Assembly: GCA_018622495.1 (NCBI GenBank)
Contig: CP076021.1
Coordinates: 186,001 to 250,000 of the forward strand
Reading direction: 5' to 3'
Source of the DNA: Mycoplasmatota bacterium
GTDB lineage: Bacteria > Bacillota_I > Bacilli_A > Acholeplasmatales > Acholeplasmataceae
Length of the DNA: 64,000 nucleotides
In this document: positions 20,616 through 33,730 of the stretch, in pieces
Layout of the letters: each line of letters opens with the position of its first letter
How positions within the stretch are numbered: position 1 is the first letter of the stretch
Translations under genes and position numbers: made by a program
Notes under the pieces: generated by a model
Seen by the model: only the letters and a program-made list of their open reading frames with translations
Told to the model about the DNA's origin: nothing
The model's database searches: none

Positions 20616-21572
20616 TTATTTTTTATGATATGCTAAATCAGATTTTATCATATCTTCTAATGTTAATTTAGGTTCCCAACCCAATACTTTTTTTGCTTGA
20701 TCATTAGATGCAACTAGTAATGCAGGGTCACCATCTCTTCTTGGTGCATATGCATATTTAACAGGCGTTATTTTTTCTAATGTTTTAACAACTTCTAATA
20801 CACTAAAGCCTTTGTTAGAACCTAAGTTCATTGTTTTAGATGCTCCACCTTTTTCTAAATATTCAACACCTAAAACATGTGCTTGTGCTAAATCAGTCAC
20901 ATGTACATAATCTCTAATGCATGTGCCATCTTCAGTATCATAATCATTTCCATAAATATTTAATTGATCTCTGATGCCTAATGCTGCTTCATTTGCTATA
21001 GGTATTAAATGTGTCGCTTTATTATTTTTATATCCGATTTCTAAAGTCTTATCTGCACCAGCAACGTTGAAATATCTAAAGACTACATAAGATAGATCAT
21101 ATGCATTTGCTGTCCATTTAATCATTTTTTCTACTGCTAATTTAGTTTCTCCATATGGGTTAATTGGTGCTAATACATCATCTTCATGACAAACACCTTT
21201 TGCATCGCCATAAACTGCAGCAGTTGATGAGAATACAAATCGTTTAATACCGTGTTCTACAACACATTCTAATAAGACGCGTACACCTTCAACATTATTA
21301 TAATAATAATCAAGGGGTTTTCCCACACTTTCAGGAACAACTATCTTTGCAGCAAAATGCATCACTGCATCAATTTTTTCATTTTTAAATACTTTTTCGA
21401 TATCTTCTTTTTTTGTTATATCGCCTTCATAAAATTTAACTTGACTTGGAACAAATGAACGATGTCCTGTAGATAAGTTATCTAATACAACAACTTCATG
21501 ATTTGCTCTTAGTAATTCATAAACTGTATGGCTTCCTATATAACCTGCGCCACCAACAACTAATACTTTCAT
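20616..21572 (-). CDS. galE: UDP-glucose 4-epimerase
   Basis: A 318-residue short-chain dehydrogenase-like epimerase with the NAD motif GGAGYIGSHT and the catalytic YGETK (Tyr-x3-Lys). It interconverts UDP-galactose and UDP-glucose, closing the Leloir pathway. It is the last gene of galR-galT-galK-galE, 9 bases after galK, and ends before a strong terminator. AAGGAGG precedes the ATG. Confidence 0.96.
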   Translation of the reverse strand: MKVLVVGGAGYIGSHTVYELLRANHEVVVLDNLSTGHRSFVPSQVKFYEGDITKKEDIEKVFKNEKIDAVMHFAAKIVVPESVGKPLDYYYNNVEGVRVLLECVVEHGIKRFVFSSTAAVYGDAKGVCHEDDVLAPINPYGETKLAVEKMIKWTANAYDLSYVVFRYFNVAGADKTLEIGYKNNKATHLIPIANEAALGIRDQLNIYGNDYDTEDGTCIRDYVHVTDLAQAHVLGVEYLEKGGASKTMNLGSNKGFSVLEVVKTLEKITPVKYAYAPRRDGDPALLVASNDQAKKVLGWEPKLTLEDMIKSDLAYHKK

Positions 21573-21581
21573 ATATCCTCC

Positions 21582-22729
21582 TTATATGCGGTGTGTGCCT
21601 TCTTCGGCACTCACTTGATAGAATGTGGGTTTATACCCCATTACTTCTTCATACATTGCTTCTGTCTTGTCCATATATTGATTCACTTGATCTTTTCCCA
21701 CAAGTGCAACAATACATCCACCAAATCCAGCACCTGTCATACGTGCTCCAATGGCACCAGCTTTTCTTGAACTATCAACTAATACATCAAGTGCTTTCCC
21801 AGTAACTTCAAAATCATTTTTAAGTGACTCATGTGATTGATCCATATATTTCGCAAATGATTTCATGTCGTTTTCTTTTAAAGCTTTTGCTGATAACATC
21901 ACACGTTCTTGTTCACTTACAACATGTTTAACTCTTTTAAATACATTAGGTGCTAATAGTTTTTCTATATTTTTTAATTCTTTTGTATTTAAATCACATA
22001 AATGATTGATTTGATATAGTGGTTTTAATACATCAAGTGCTGTCATACATTCATTAAATCTTTCATTATATTTTGATTCAGTTAATCCTCTTGATTTATT
22101 AGTATTAACAATGATTAGTTGATATTCAGTAAGTTTAAATGGTAATTGATCAAATTTAAGTGTTTTAGTATCTAATAATAAAGCGTGATCTTTTTTAGCA
22201 TGTATCACAGAAAATTGATCCATAATACCACTTTTTAGCCCCACATAAACATTTTCAGAATACTGACCTATAAGTGCTAATTCTGTTTTTTCTAATTTAA
22301 ATCCAAGTTGATCATTTAGCATATAAGCAATTAGCATCTCAAGTGAAGCACTTGAAGATAAGCCTGCGCCTGCTGGCATATTTCCGAATAAATAAATGTC
22401 AAATCCTCTTGTAAATACAACACCTTTTTCTTCCATGCCTTCTATAACGCCTTTGATGTAATCGCACCATGATGCGTTTTTATCTTTTCTATAAGATAAT
22501 AAATTAAATGTATATATCTCTTTTGAAAAATGTTCTGAATATACATTAACAATCATATCATCTCTAAGTGCAATCATACCATACGTTCCAAATTCTAAAC
22601 CACATGGAAATACATAACCTCCATTAAAGTCTGTGTATTCACCAATAAGGTTTACACGCCCTGGAGAAAAATATGCAGCACCATCGTTTCTATCAAATAT
22701 TTCTTTAAATTTATGTTCTATAAATTTTT

Positions 22730-22733
<4 letters not shown>
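21582..22733 (-). CDS. galK: Galactokinase
   Basis: A 383-residue GHMP kinase with the galactokinase signature (GRVNLIGEYTDFNGG), the ATP-binding AGLSSSASLE and the C-terminal GARMTGAGFGGC. It phosphorylates galactose at C1. Its ATG overlaps the galT stop, indicating coupled translation. Confidence 0.97.
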
Positions 22734-25194
<2,461 letters not shown>

Positions 25195-25198
25195 TTAT

Positions 25199-25240
25199 AT
25201 TATAACTTTACTTTAGTAAATATACAAGTAAATGTTTACT
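25199..25240 (-). promoter_or_regulatory. gal operon promoter with two GalR operator palindromes
   Basis: On the minus strand TTGTAT (25222-25227), a 17-bp spacer and TATAAT (25199-25204). Operator 1 TTTACTTTAGTAAA (25207-25220) fills the spacer. Operator 2 AGTAAATGTTTACT (25227-25240) abuts the -35. Both have perfect 6-bp arms (TTTACT/AGTAAA in opposite order) and their centres are 20 bp apart, about two helical turns. Confidence 0.8.
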
Positions 25241-25261
25241 AAATAACAATAAATAATATAA

Positions 25262-25288
25262 AAAGTCTAAAGGTTTTCTTTAGACTTT
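25262..25288 (-). terminator. Terminator after the nuclease lipoprotein gene
   Basis: AAAGTCTAAAG pairs with CTTTAGACTTT around a 5-base loop, then TTT on the minus strand. Confidence 0.8.
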
Positions 25289-25306
25289 AGTTATATCATT
25301 TATTGA

Positions 25307-26515
25307 TTATGCCCAAGGTAACTCTAAGTGTGGTTCCCAAACAGGATCTTGTGTTGTATATGTATTAGAACTATAATTCCAATCAGGAGCTTTCTCACCA
25401 TCGGGGTCGGTTGGATAACCATGCATTCCCCAACTATTCTCTTTTGCTCTTTGCTCCGCAAATCTTAAAAAAGTTAAATATGGCACATTTTTATATGTCA
25501 ATATATAATCGTACGCTTCATAAGAAATAGGTACACTAGACGTAAGACCTTCTGAAGTAATTAAAAATTGAGATAAATATCCATTAACCCATACAAGTCC
25601 TAAATATCTACCATAACCCTCGTCAATACTAGTATTTGGAATTGATTGTATATAAATTTCTTTATCATTTGCATCATTTAATAAATACTGTTTGTTATAT
25701 TTACTAGCAACATATCCCCAAGGTGCGGCATCGACATATGCTCCATTTACCTCAGGTGTATCAATATAATAATATCTTAAACTTCCGCCACCTTCAAAAT
25801 CTCCAGATGCAGTAAACGTTGCGGTATCTCCGTCAGCAATATTTTCAACTGTTGTTAACACAACACCTCCGCCACCTAAATTACTATCATCTTCACTAAC
25901 ATATGACATAGACTTAAATCTGTCTTCAAGTTGTGGGCCTGCATAAATATCTTCAAGTGTTTTAATTTCATAATCATTATTTTTTAAATATTGAAAAGCA
26001 TCTGGAATATAATTAATAAAATCAAACAAATCATAATCTGTTGTTGGTTTAAAAGTTGATAATTCACCAAGTCTGATTAAAGTCAAATCACGACCATACA
26101 TAAAGTCAGCTCCAATTGTCCCTACACGATCGCTTGCTTCATCCTTATATGCCAATTCAATAACATCATCACCATTAAACGGTAACGATCCATCTTCATA
26201 AATAAAATCGAATTCATCTTCAATATCATCATTTAATACATTAACACTTCCAACTGCATAATATTCATTTGCTTCAATTGTTCGAGAAAGGTTTATTTCT
26301 TTAGAATAGCTTTCTTCACCATTTGAATAAAAACGCAATGTATAATCGGATAATGCTATGTCTTCGCTTGATGTATTATATAACTCAATGACATTATTTG
26401 CTTGAGATTTTGCATCAAACACTTTTGAAATCACAACATATGTTTCCTTTGAGCCACAGGCTGCAAGTGTTAAAAAACTCATCATAAACATCGCTAATAA
26501 AAATACTTTTTTCAT
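25307..26515 (-). CDS. Surface lipoprotein with LTD and staphylococcal-nuclease-like domains
   Basis: A 402-residue protein with a lipoprotein signal (FLLAMFMMSFLTLAAC). Residues about 28-150 resemble a lamin-tail domain (VISKVFDAKSQANNVIELYN ... YTLRFYSNGE). Residues about 215-370 match the micrococcal nuclease fold: the DGDT metal motif, LRYYYIDTPEV (Arg, Asp, Thr and Glu of the active site) and EGYGRYLGLVWVNG (second catalytic Arg). All key residues are present, so an active calcium-dependent surface nuclease is expected. It follows a membrane-protein gene and lies next to an ABC importer operon. In several Mycoplasma species a similar nuclease gene neighbours an ABC transporter, which supports nucleic-acid scavenging. 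Confidence 0.85.
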   Translation of the reverse strand: MKKVFLLAMFMMSFLTLAACGSKETYVVISKVFDAKSQANNVIELYNTSSEDIALSDYTLRFYSNGEESYSKEINLSRTIEANEYYAVGSVNVLNDDIEDEFDFIYEDGSLPFNGDDVIELAYKDEASDRVGTIGADFMYGRDLTLIRLGELSTFKPTTDYDLFDFINYIPDAFQYLKNNDYEIKTLEDIYAGPQLEDRFKSMSYVSEDDSNLGGGGVVLTTVENIADGDTATFTASGDFEGGGSLRYYYIDTPEVNGAYVDAAPWGYVASKYNKQYLLNDANDKEIYIQSIPNTSIDEGYGRYLGLVWVNGYLSQFLITSEGLTSSVPISYEAYDYILTYKNVPYLTFLRFAEQRAKENSWGMHGYPTDPDGEKAPDWNYSSNTYTTQDPVWEPHLELPWA

Positions 26516-26545
26516 AAATATACCTCTTCTATATAATATAAATAA

Positions 26546-27484
26546 TTATTTATCATTATTTCTAAAACTATTTTTTGTTTCTTCAAATTTTAATTTTTTT
26601 AACGTTTGTTTTTTTCTATATTTAATCATGACATACTTATGGAAATATAAAAAATATGTAGCAACACCAATCACAAAAACAGCGATGCTTATATTTTTAA
26701 CTAAAATACCATTATAACTTTGATATATAGCGATTAAATTTTCGTCAAAATATATAGCTTCATTATCTTTATAGTTCGTTAAGTCATACTGACTATATAA
26801 ATCTAAAGCATCCTTATTTACATCTTTAATATCATAATTTAAACTCTCATCAAAGAGATCCGATAAAACTACTTCATTATATGTTGAGTTTGTAAGTTTA
26901 ACGATATGACTTTCTCTATCACTATTTAATTCATATGATAATGAAATATATGTGAAATCCACATATTTATCATCATCAGTCATTAAAGCATCTCTTTTAA
27001 TAATCATGATTCTCATATCGTTTGAAAAAGTTTCGGTGAAAGGTTCACTAACAGATTCAACCGTTTCATCACCTAATTTAATTTCTTCACTAAAAGATAA
27101 ACTTAAATTAACAACATTAAAGCCATTATCACTTAACAATGCACTATCATCATCAATAGATAAATCAGTAATAACAAACGCAATTGAATTTAAAGCTTGC
27201 TTATTTTTAAATTCAACAAGCGGATAAATAGAAAACGTTAGATTAATATCTTCCGAACTAAAACTTTCTTCATATAGCGGATTATTTAATACATATGCCT
27301 GACTACCATCATGATTATTGGCAATCACAGTAGTACTAATTAAAGCAAGAGGATCATCTGCTATTTCACTTTCTTGATCTTGTAAAAATGTTATTGCTTT
27401 TGATACTTCACTAAACGAAGCAACCATATATATAATCAAACCTATAAGTAAGAAATAGCCACCAAAAATTATCCATCTTTTCAT
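26546..27484 (-). CDS. Hypothetical membrane protein with a large extracellular domain
   Basis: This 312-residue protein has one N-terminal transmembrane helix (WIIFGGYFLLIGLIIYMVA) and one near the C terminus (NISIAVFVIGVATYFLYF), with about 240 polar residues between and a short basic tail. The middle part would face outward. I do not recognise the family. It lies 30 bases upstream of the surface nuclease gene in the same orientation, so the two are probably co-transcribed. Confidence 0.65.
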   Translation of the reverse strand: MKRWIIFGGYFLLIGLIIYMVASFSEVSKAITFLQDQESEIADDPLALISTTVIANNHDGSQAYVLNNPLYEESFSSEDINLTFSIYPLVEFKNKQALNSIAFVITDLSIDDDSALLSDNGFNVVNLSLSFSEEIKLGDETVESVSEPFTETFSNDMRIMIIKRDALMTDDDKYVDFTYISLSYELNSDRESHIVKLTNSTYNEVVLSDLFDESLNYDIKDVNKDALDLYSQYDLTNYKDNEAIYFDENLIAIYQSYNGILVKNISIAVFVIGVATYFLYFHKYVMIKYRKKQTLKKLKFEETKNSFRNNDK

Positions 27485-27564
27485 ATTATAAAACCTATGC
27501 TTTCATTAATCATGTTATATAAGTATTATAACTTATATATGACTTTTATTCAATTTATAGCCAT

Positions 27565-27619
27565 AAAAAAGGACTGCTAAGTCCAAGAAGAAATTTCTTC
27601 TTTATTTAGCAATCCTTTT
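27565..27619 (-). terminator. Long hairpin terminator of the ABC importer operon
   Basis: Outer arms AAAAAAGGACTGCTAA and TTAGCAATCCTTTT pair with one wobble. An inner AAGAAGAAATTTCTTCTT palindrome extends the structure. A T run follows on the minus strand. Confidence 0.8.
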
Positions 27620-27641
27620 ATTAAAGTTTATTGTTTAATAA

Positions 27642-30320
27642 TTATTCTGCATCAACAGTGTGTGAACCTAAAGTTGTAACAGAACCATCAACATATGCTG
27701 CAACCGCAGTCCATTGTGTTGCATCCCAAATTTCAGAAGGACGATCAACATCAGCATTTCTAGTAATCACATAATCTTTAGTATTGCCATCGCCAACTGC
27801 CCAGCTTGATCCTGGATCTTCACCAAACACACCAAAAATATCAATTAATGCATCATTTTTAAACAATCCAATTGCATCATCACCATTGAAGTTCAAATCA
27901 GAAGTTTCAACATCTCCATAAGTTCCTAACATATCATTATTTGTAGAATCATCATAATAAATAACTAAAGTTTCTCCTGCGCCGATTGTTCCTGTTAAGT
28001 CAATAACTAAATCCCAATAATCGTATGCATTTACATTTTTAAACAATGAATAAACATCATCTAACACTATATCTGCATCTGTTGGATTATAAATTTCAAT
28101 TGCTTTTCTATTTCCAGGAGTCCCTTCGATATATTCAGAGATGAATAAATCTGGTTCAGGCATTCCTACAGTAACTGTAAATTCCTTAGTAATAGATGCA
28201 TCACCTTTAACGATTGTAGCTGTTAATTTAGCTGATTCAGTTGTATCACCAACTGTAACTGAAGCAACACCATCAGTGATTACGATTGCTGCATTGTCTG
28301 AAGCCCAAGTGATTGTAGTACCATTTGCCCCAGCAACTGTTAAATCTATATCTTGTGAAGCAGTAACGGCTGTTCTAAAAGTTAAAGCTTCTTTATCCAT
28401 TTCAGCAGCTCTTGTATCATCCAAAGGATTAATAACTACTTGAGATACATCAGAGAATCCTAAAGCAGCACCATCATACCAGTTCACTGGTGCACCAACA
28501 ATATCTACAGTATCACCATTTTCAACATAATCTAAAGGACTTACGCCATCTACTGATACTCTAGAATCCCATTTAAAGTTAATTGAAAGTTCTCCTAAAG
28601 TAAGTGTCATTTCAACATTACCATATGTTTCATCAATTTCTAAATTAGATACTGTCGCACCTGTAATACTCACTGGCATTGATTGATATGCTAATAATGT
28701 ATCAGCATCCCATGCAGCAAATGCTGAAATATCTGTAGGTGTTGTATCAATTGAATTACTCCAATCCATGCCAACATATACAGCTGAACCGAGTTGTACT
28801 AATCCATGATATGAAGTTGTAACACCAGTAATCTTAACTGCTTTACCTGTTGCTAAAGCACTTGTAATTTCACTATCAGGTCCATAAATTGCAATACCAC
28901 CAGTAGCATCTTGTAATGTATATGTTTTATTTGCTGACATACCAGTATAAACAACTGATATAGTCACATATGTTCCTTCTTCCATTGCTTTTATTTCAGC
29001 AACTGTGCTTACTACTGGAACACCAATATGTAATGTATAATCTTTAGAATCTGATGCCTCTCCTTTAGTACCAGTTAATGTAATATCAACTTCTACTTGA
29101 CCACTTTACGGAAGTGTAACAGCTCCGGTAGTAAGATCTACATAACTATTATCTGCATCTTCACTATCTTTAAAACTCCATACAAGTGTAGTATCATTAT
29201 CAGTTGTAATATTTGCAACATCTGCAAATGATCCGGCTTCATAGAAAACATCTTCTACATTCACTGTGCCAAGATCTGCTGTTACTGCTTCTTCGTCAGA
29301 TAATTCAGGTTTTGAACCAGCTGTAATTTGATCAACATTTGTAATTGCTAATTGCGGATCATTATACCAACTCATTACTGCTCCAGTAAATGTTACATAA
29401 TCTCCTTCTTCAACAGCTTCTAAGAATGTTGTATCCCCAATTGAAACTCTATCTTCATATCTAAAGTTAAGTTCTTGATCTAATGTTACATCTTTAACTG
29501 TTAATAAAATCGCTTCATAGCCACTACTTGTACTTACATATGAATCAACAACTGTTACTAATACATTATTAAGGGTAACTAATTGCATTTGCGTACTGAT
29601 TAAATTTTCAGCATCCCATGTAGCAATTGTTGAAAGATCAACTGGTGTAGGAAGTGTAGAAGCTCCTAAATCTTCTAAACTTGAAACATTAGCTAATTCA
29701 AATAATCCAGAATAAGGGCTAACTTCACCGGTCACTTGAACTTTATGACCAACTAAACCTCTTAATTCATCAACATAATTGAAATCATAGATACCAACGC
29801 CATCTGTTTCATCTTGAATAGCAACAAGTCCGTTTCCAGATTGTCCTAAAACAACACCTTCGACTGTGACAACTGTACCAGAAGTCATTTCACGTGCTTC
29901 AGCAATAGTAACTGCTGTAGATGCAGGTTTTTCAACAACTGTAATCACTATTGACCATTCATCAGTAACAACTTCATCATCAGCATTTGTTACTGATAAT
30001 GTAGCAGTAAGTGTAACACTAGCATCCCCTACACCGTTTTCTGGTCTGTTAATAGATATTGTTATTAAACCAGAATCATTTGCAGTACCTACAGAAGCAA
30101 CTCCTGGTTCACTTGATACCCATGAAGCACTTACGTCATTACCAAGTCCACTTGGGACTGTAATATCATTTGTAACATTATCAGGGTCTGAAATGACTGC
30201 GTTTAATGAAACACCGGCAGCATCTAGATAAGCTTGATAATCTTCAGTGTCATCGCCACCACATGCGACCAAGACAACACCTAAAAATAAAACTGATATA
30301 CCTAATAAAATCTTTTTCAT
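27642..30320 (-). pseudogene. Large surface lipoprotein with OB-fold, Ig-like and LTD domains, interrupted by TAA
   Basis: The open frame of 892 codons has one in-frame TAA at 29106-29108; the codon before it is CCG and the natural reading would be CCG GAA. The lipobox is LVACGG. After an Ig-like segment come two OB-fold repeats of the type found in YhcR-like extracellular nucleases (TIAEAREMTSGTVVTVEGVV and STVAEIKAMEEGTYVTISVV), another Ig-like domain, and a C-terminal lamin-tail domain (LFISEYIEGTPGNRKAIEIYN). No nuclease catalytic domain is visible, so it may bind nucleic acid or carbohydrate. It starts 15 bases after the binding-protein gene and is the last gene of the ABC operon. Confidence 0.8.
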
Positions 30321-30334
30321 TTTTATATCTCCTT

Positions 30335-31813
30335 TTAATTAGTTATGAAATCATAACTTTCTTGATATTGAGTTTCCATATAATTTCTGAAATCTGCTGC
30401 TTTTGCTTCTTACGTATCACCTTGTGGATCATATGTTAAAACTTTAATTAATAAATTCCCTGTTTCAGTACGTGTTTTAGAACTTAAGTTAAATACTGCT
30501 GATGTAAAGAATACATCACCATTTTGTCTAAACATGTCAATAGCTTCATAAATCAATTTATCAATTGCATCATCTATTGTAGTTGGATTTTCAGGAACTG
30601 TTGCTTCATATGTTTCCCAAGTATCTGTTTCATATGCTGAATAACGTACTGGCGCATATCCAGATTCAACACCTAATTCAGCTGATACTTCTGGAGAAAC
30701 TAAATATTTAGCAAACAACCAAGAAGCGATCATTTGTTGTTCATCATCTTTTGCAAACAAGTTAATATTTGGTCCTTGTTGGATTTGTGCTTTATTATTT
30801 GCATCAAATGAAGGCACTGTAGTCACACCTACACGATATCCATCATCAGTAAATACAGATTCGGACATAGAATCATATGCATACTTCGTACCACCAGTAG
30901 ATCCAACATACATATAAGTTGTATCTCCAGCTTTCATAGCATCTGAAGAATAAGCGCCTGTTAACCCTTGAGTTCCCATTAAGCCTTTATCTACTTTATC
31001 TTTGAAATATGCTAACATATCCATTGAATCATCATTATTAAATAAGACATTACCTTGTAATGATTCGCTACCATCTGCATTTTCTACTTTAGTTAATGAA
31101 GTATAGTCTGCAGGATATTGTTCAGACGCTGTAATAAATAAGTTTTCATCTGAATCATATCCGAATGGAAGTGAATCTGGTTCATCTGCTTTAATTAATT
31201 CAGCAATCGCAAACACTTCATCCCAAGTTGTAGGTACATCATATCCTTTTTCTTCAAAGTAATCAGCTCTATAGAATAAAGCTTCACTTGATTTAGTAAA
31301 TGGTAATGATAAGAATGTTCCTTCTGTATCATAACTTGAACCTTCAGCCCATAATGATGGTAAGAAATCGTTGATTTCTTCTTCAGTAAATCCAAAATTT
31401 GGATTACTTATAAAATCATTTAAAGCTAATGGTGCTTTTGCACTTGCATATCTAGCAACATGGTCAGGATAACTTTGAACGATGTCCGGTTCATTACCTG
31501 CTGCAATTGCTAAAGCTACATTATCAGCTAAACCTGAATAATCTCCCACAGATGTAGGTACTTGGTTAACTGTAATATTTGGATACATTTCTTCAAAATC
31601 AGAAATCCATCCCTCTAAAAGTCCTTCATTTACTTCACCCATTGAGTGCCAAAATGTAACTGTGAATTCTTTCGATGTATCAAATTCAACATCTTCAGAT
31701 AGCTCATACCAATCAACGAGTTTTGCACTTGCATTAACTGTTCTATCTTTATTACAAGACATAAGTGATATTGTTAATACAAAAGCTAGCATTACTAATA
31801 CTAATTTTTTCAT
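30335..31813 (-). pseudogene. ABC transporter solute-binding lipoprotein, interrupted by TAA near its end
   Basis: A family 1 extracellular solute-binding protein (492 codons) with lipobox LMSC. The TAA at 30410-30412 follows GGT GAT ACG; the frame continues for 24 codons (EAKAADFRNYMETQYQESYDF) to a natural TAA at 30335-30337, which is 14 bases before the next gene. If the TAA is real the protein loses only its last helix and may still work. Typical features are EFTVTFWHSMGE at the N terminus and GPNINLFAKDDEQQ. The ligand could be a sugar, glycerophosphodiester or nucleic-acid product. It is followed by the OB/LTD lipoprotein. Confidence 0.85.
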
Positions 31814-31858
31814 CCTCTAATCTCCTTTTTCATCCATTTTTATATATATAACCATAAA

Positions 31859-32794
31859 TTAACCCTTAACGCCACTTCTTGAAACACCACTCATAATATA
31901 TTTTCTAAAGAAAATAAACATAAGAAGTAACGGAACGGTTACGATAACTGTCGCTGCCATTTGATAATTGATAAGTAAACGTCCACCACCAGCTGCCTGA
32001 TCGGTAAACGATGATCTTAACCATGTTGTTACAAGTTTGAATTTTTCATTTGCAACAATATCAGGCCAAATATATGCATTCCATGCACCCATAAGTTTTA
32101 GTATAACAATTGTGATAATACTACTTTTTGCCATTGGAACCATAACTTTCCATAAATATTTAGAATCTTTACACCCATCAACTTTCGCTGCATAATACAA
32201 CTCATTTGGAATTTGTCTAAATGTTTGTCTTAATAAATATATATGAAATATTGAAACTAAGAACGGAAATATCATTGCATAGTATGATCCCAATCCATCT
32301 GCTCTCGTCCAATTTAAACGTGATACGGTAATATAATTTGTAATAACCATCATTTCTCCAGGAATCATCATAGTCGCAAGTAAAATAGCAAATATCAAAT
32401 CTCTACCTTTAAAGTTTAATCTTGCTAGTGCAAAAGCAACCATAATTGAGAAAATAGTACCACCTAGCGTTGAAAATCCTGCAACAACTAGTGTATTTAA
32501 TAAATATCTAGAAAATGTAATATCTCCTTGTGATGAAGAAGAAAATAAGAATACATTAACATAATTACTTGGTGAAAAGGTTTACGGGAAAAAATTAATT
32601 GTTAAAGAATTTAATACTTCACCAGTACTTTGAAATGAAATATTTAACATCCAATAAAACGGAATAATAACAATTAACGCCATAATTGAAAGGAAAATGT
32701 AAACACCAGTTTTTCCTAAAAGTTTTGCTGTTTTTTGTCTTACTAATTTCGTATTCTCGCTATAGTCAGCGACAATTTTAAGTTCTTTATTCAT
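31859..32794 (-). pseudogene. ABC transporter permease, MalG/UgpE type, interrupted by TAA
   Basis: The frame of 311 codons encodes six membrane helices and the EAA loop (YAAKVDGCKDSKYLWKVMVPMAKSS). A TAA at 32582-32584 falls after NFFP; the next codons read TFSPSNYVNVF, where related permeases have Pro-Glu before the periplasmic segment. The preceding codon is CCG. A truncated 70-residue product would be useless, so this is likely an error or readthrough site. It forms the inner-membrane channel with the upstream permease. Confidence 0.87.
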
Positions 32795-32803
32795 GTGCGC
32801 CTC

Positions 32804-33730
32804 CTAATAGTGTACTCGACGTTTACTAATTTGTAAATTAATAATCGTGAATATCAATATAATAATAAATAATACAACCGCTGCCGCTGCACCTCGTGAA
32901 TAATAAGATACATAATTCGAATCTAGTCCAGCTGTACCGATTTTGTCATATACATATGCCACAACTGTCCATCTACTACGATCGAGTGATCTACCAGTTG
33001 TACCAACAACAGCTAAAACTGATTCATATGCTTTAAATGCACCAATAAACGATGTAATTAATATATAGCTAATAAGGGGTGATAAAAGTGGAATAGTAAT
33101 CTTTGTAAGTACTCTTGGTGCAGGTGTTGAGTCAATTTTTGCTGCATCATAATATTGTTTAGAAATATTTTGCAATCCACCAACAAATACAAGTATTTTA
33201 AACGGGAGTCCCTTCCAAATTGTATAGATTAGCACAACCGTAAGCCAGTTACTGCGTTCGGCACTTGCGCCTACCCAGTCTTGATCAAGTCCAAAGACCG
33301 TATTAATTAACCCTTCAGGTGCTAATCCAGAAATATATGGATGAGCAAACATTACCGCGAACACCATACCAATCGCTAAAGCATTTGTAACATAAGGTAT
33401 AAAGAATATAGTTTGAAATATTCTTTGAAGCGGCTTAATTGAATTTAATCCTACTGCGATGAGTAACGCTAAAATCGTAGATACCGGCAGAGATACAAAC
33501 ACCAAAATCAACGTATTACCGAGTGCCGTTAAAAAGGTTGAATCTCTAAAAATAGTTGCATATGCTTCAAAATCAAAAAATCCACCAAATGTATCAGATA
33601 TTGAGTCATATTGTGAAAATAGCGATATTAAAATAGTTTTTATTAACGGATAAAACGTGAAAACCGACAATAAAAATAATGGTAATAAAAGGTATAACCA
33701 CGCTTTTAAGTCCTTTTTATTTTCTAACAT
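32804..33730 (-). CDS. ABC transporter permease, MalF/UgpA type
   Basis: A 308-residue binding-protein-dependent transport permease with six predicted helices and the EAA loop (YDAAKIDSTPAPRVLTKITIPLLSP). It pairs with the MalG-type permease 10 bases downstream. Its ATG overlaps the stop of the ATPase gene, which indicates translational coupling of the importer subunits. Confidence 0.93.
   Translation of the reverse strand: MLENKKDLKAWLYLLLPLFLLSVFTFYPLIKTILISLFSQYDSISDTFGGFFDFEAYATIFRDSTFLTALGNTLILVFVSLPVSTILALLIAVGLNSIKPLQRIFQTIFFIPYVTNALAIGMVFAVMFAHPYISGLAPEGLINTVFGLDQDWVGASAERSNWLTVVLIYTIWKGLPFKILVFVGGLQNISKQYYDAAKIDSTPAPRVLTKITIPLLSPLISYILITSFIGAFKAYESVLAVVGTTGRSLDRSRWTVVAYVYDKIGTAGLDSNYVSYYSRGAAAAVVLFIIILIFTIINLQISKRRVHY

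Noticed and set aside
28141-28443. 100-codon + strand frame opposite the LTD lipoprotein
   Set aside because: Antisense shadow of repetitive Thr/Val/Ala-rich sequence; no ribosome site.
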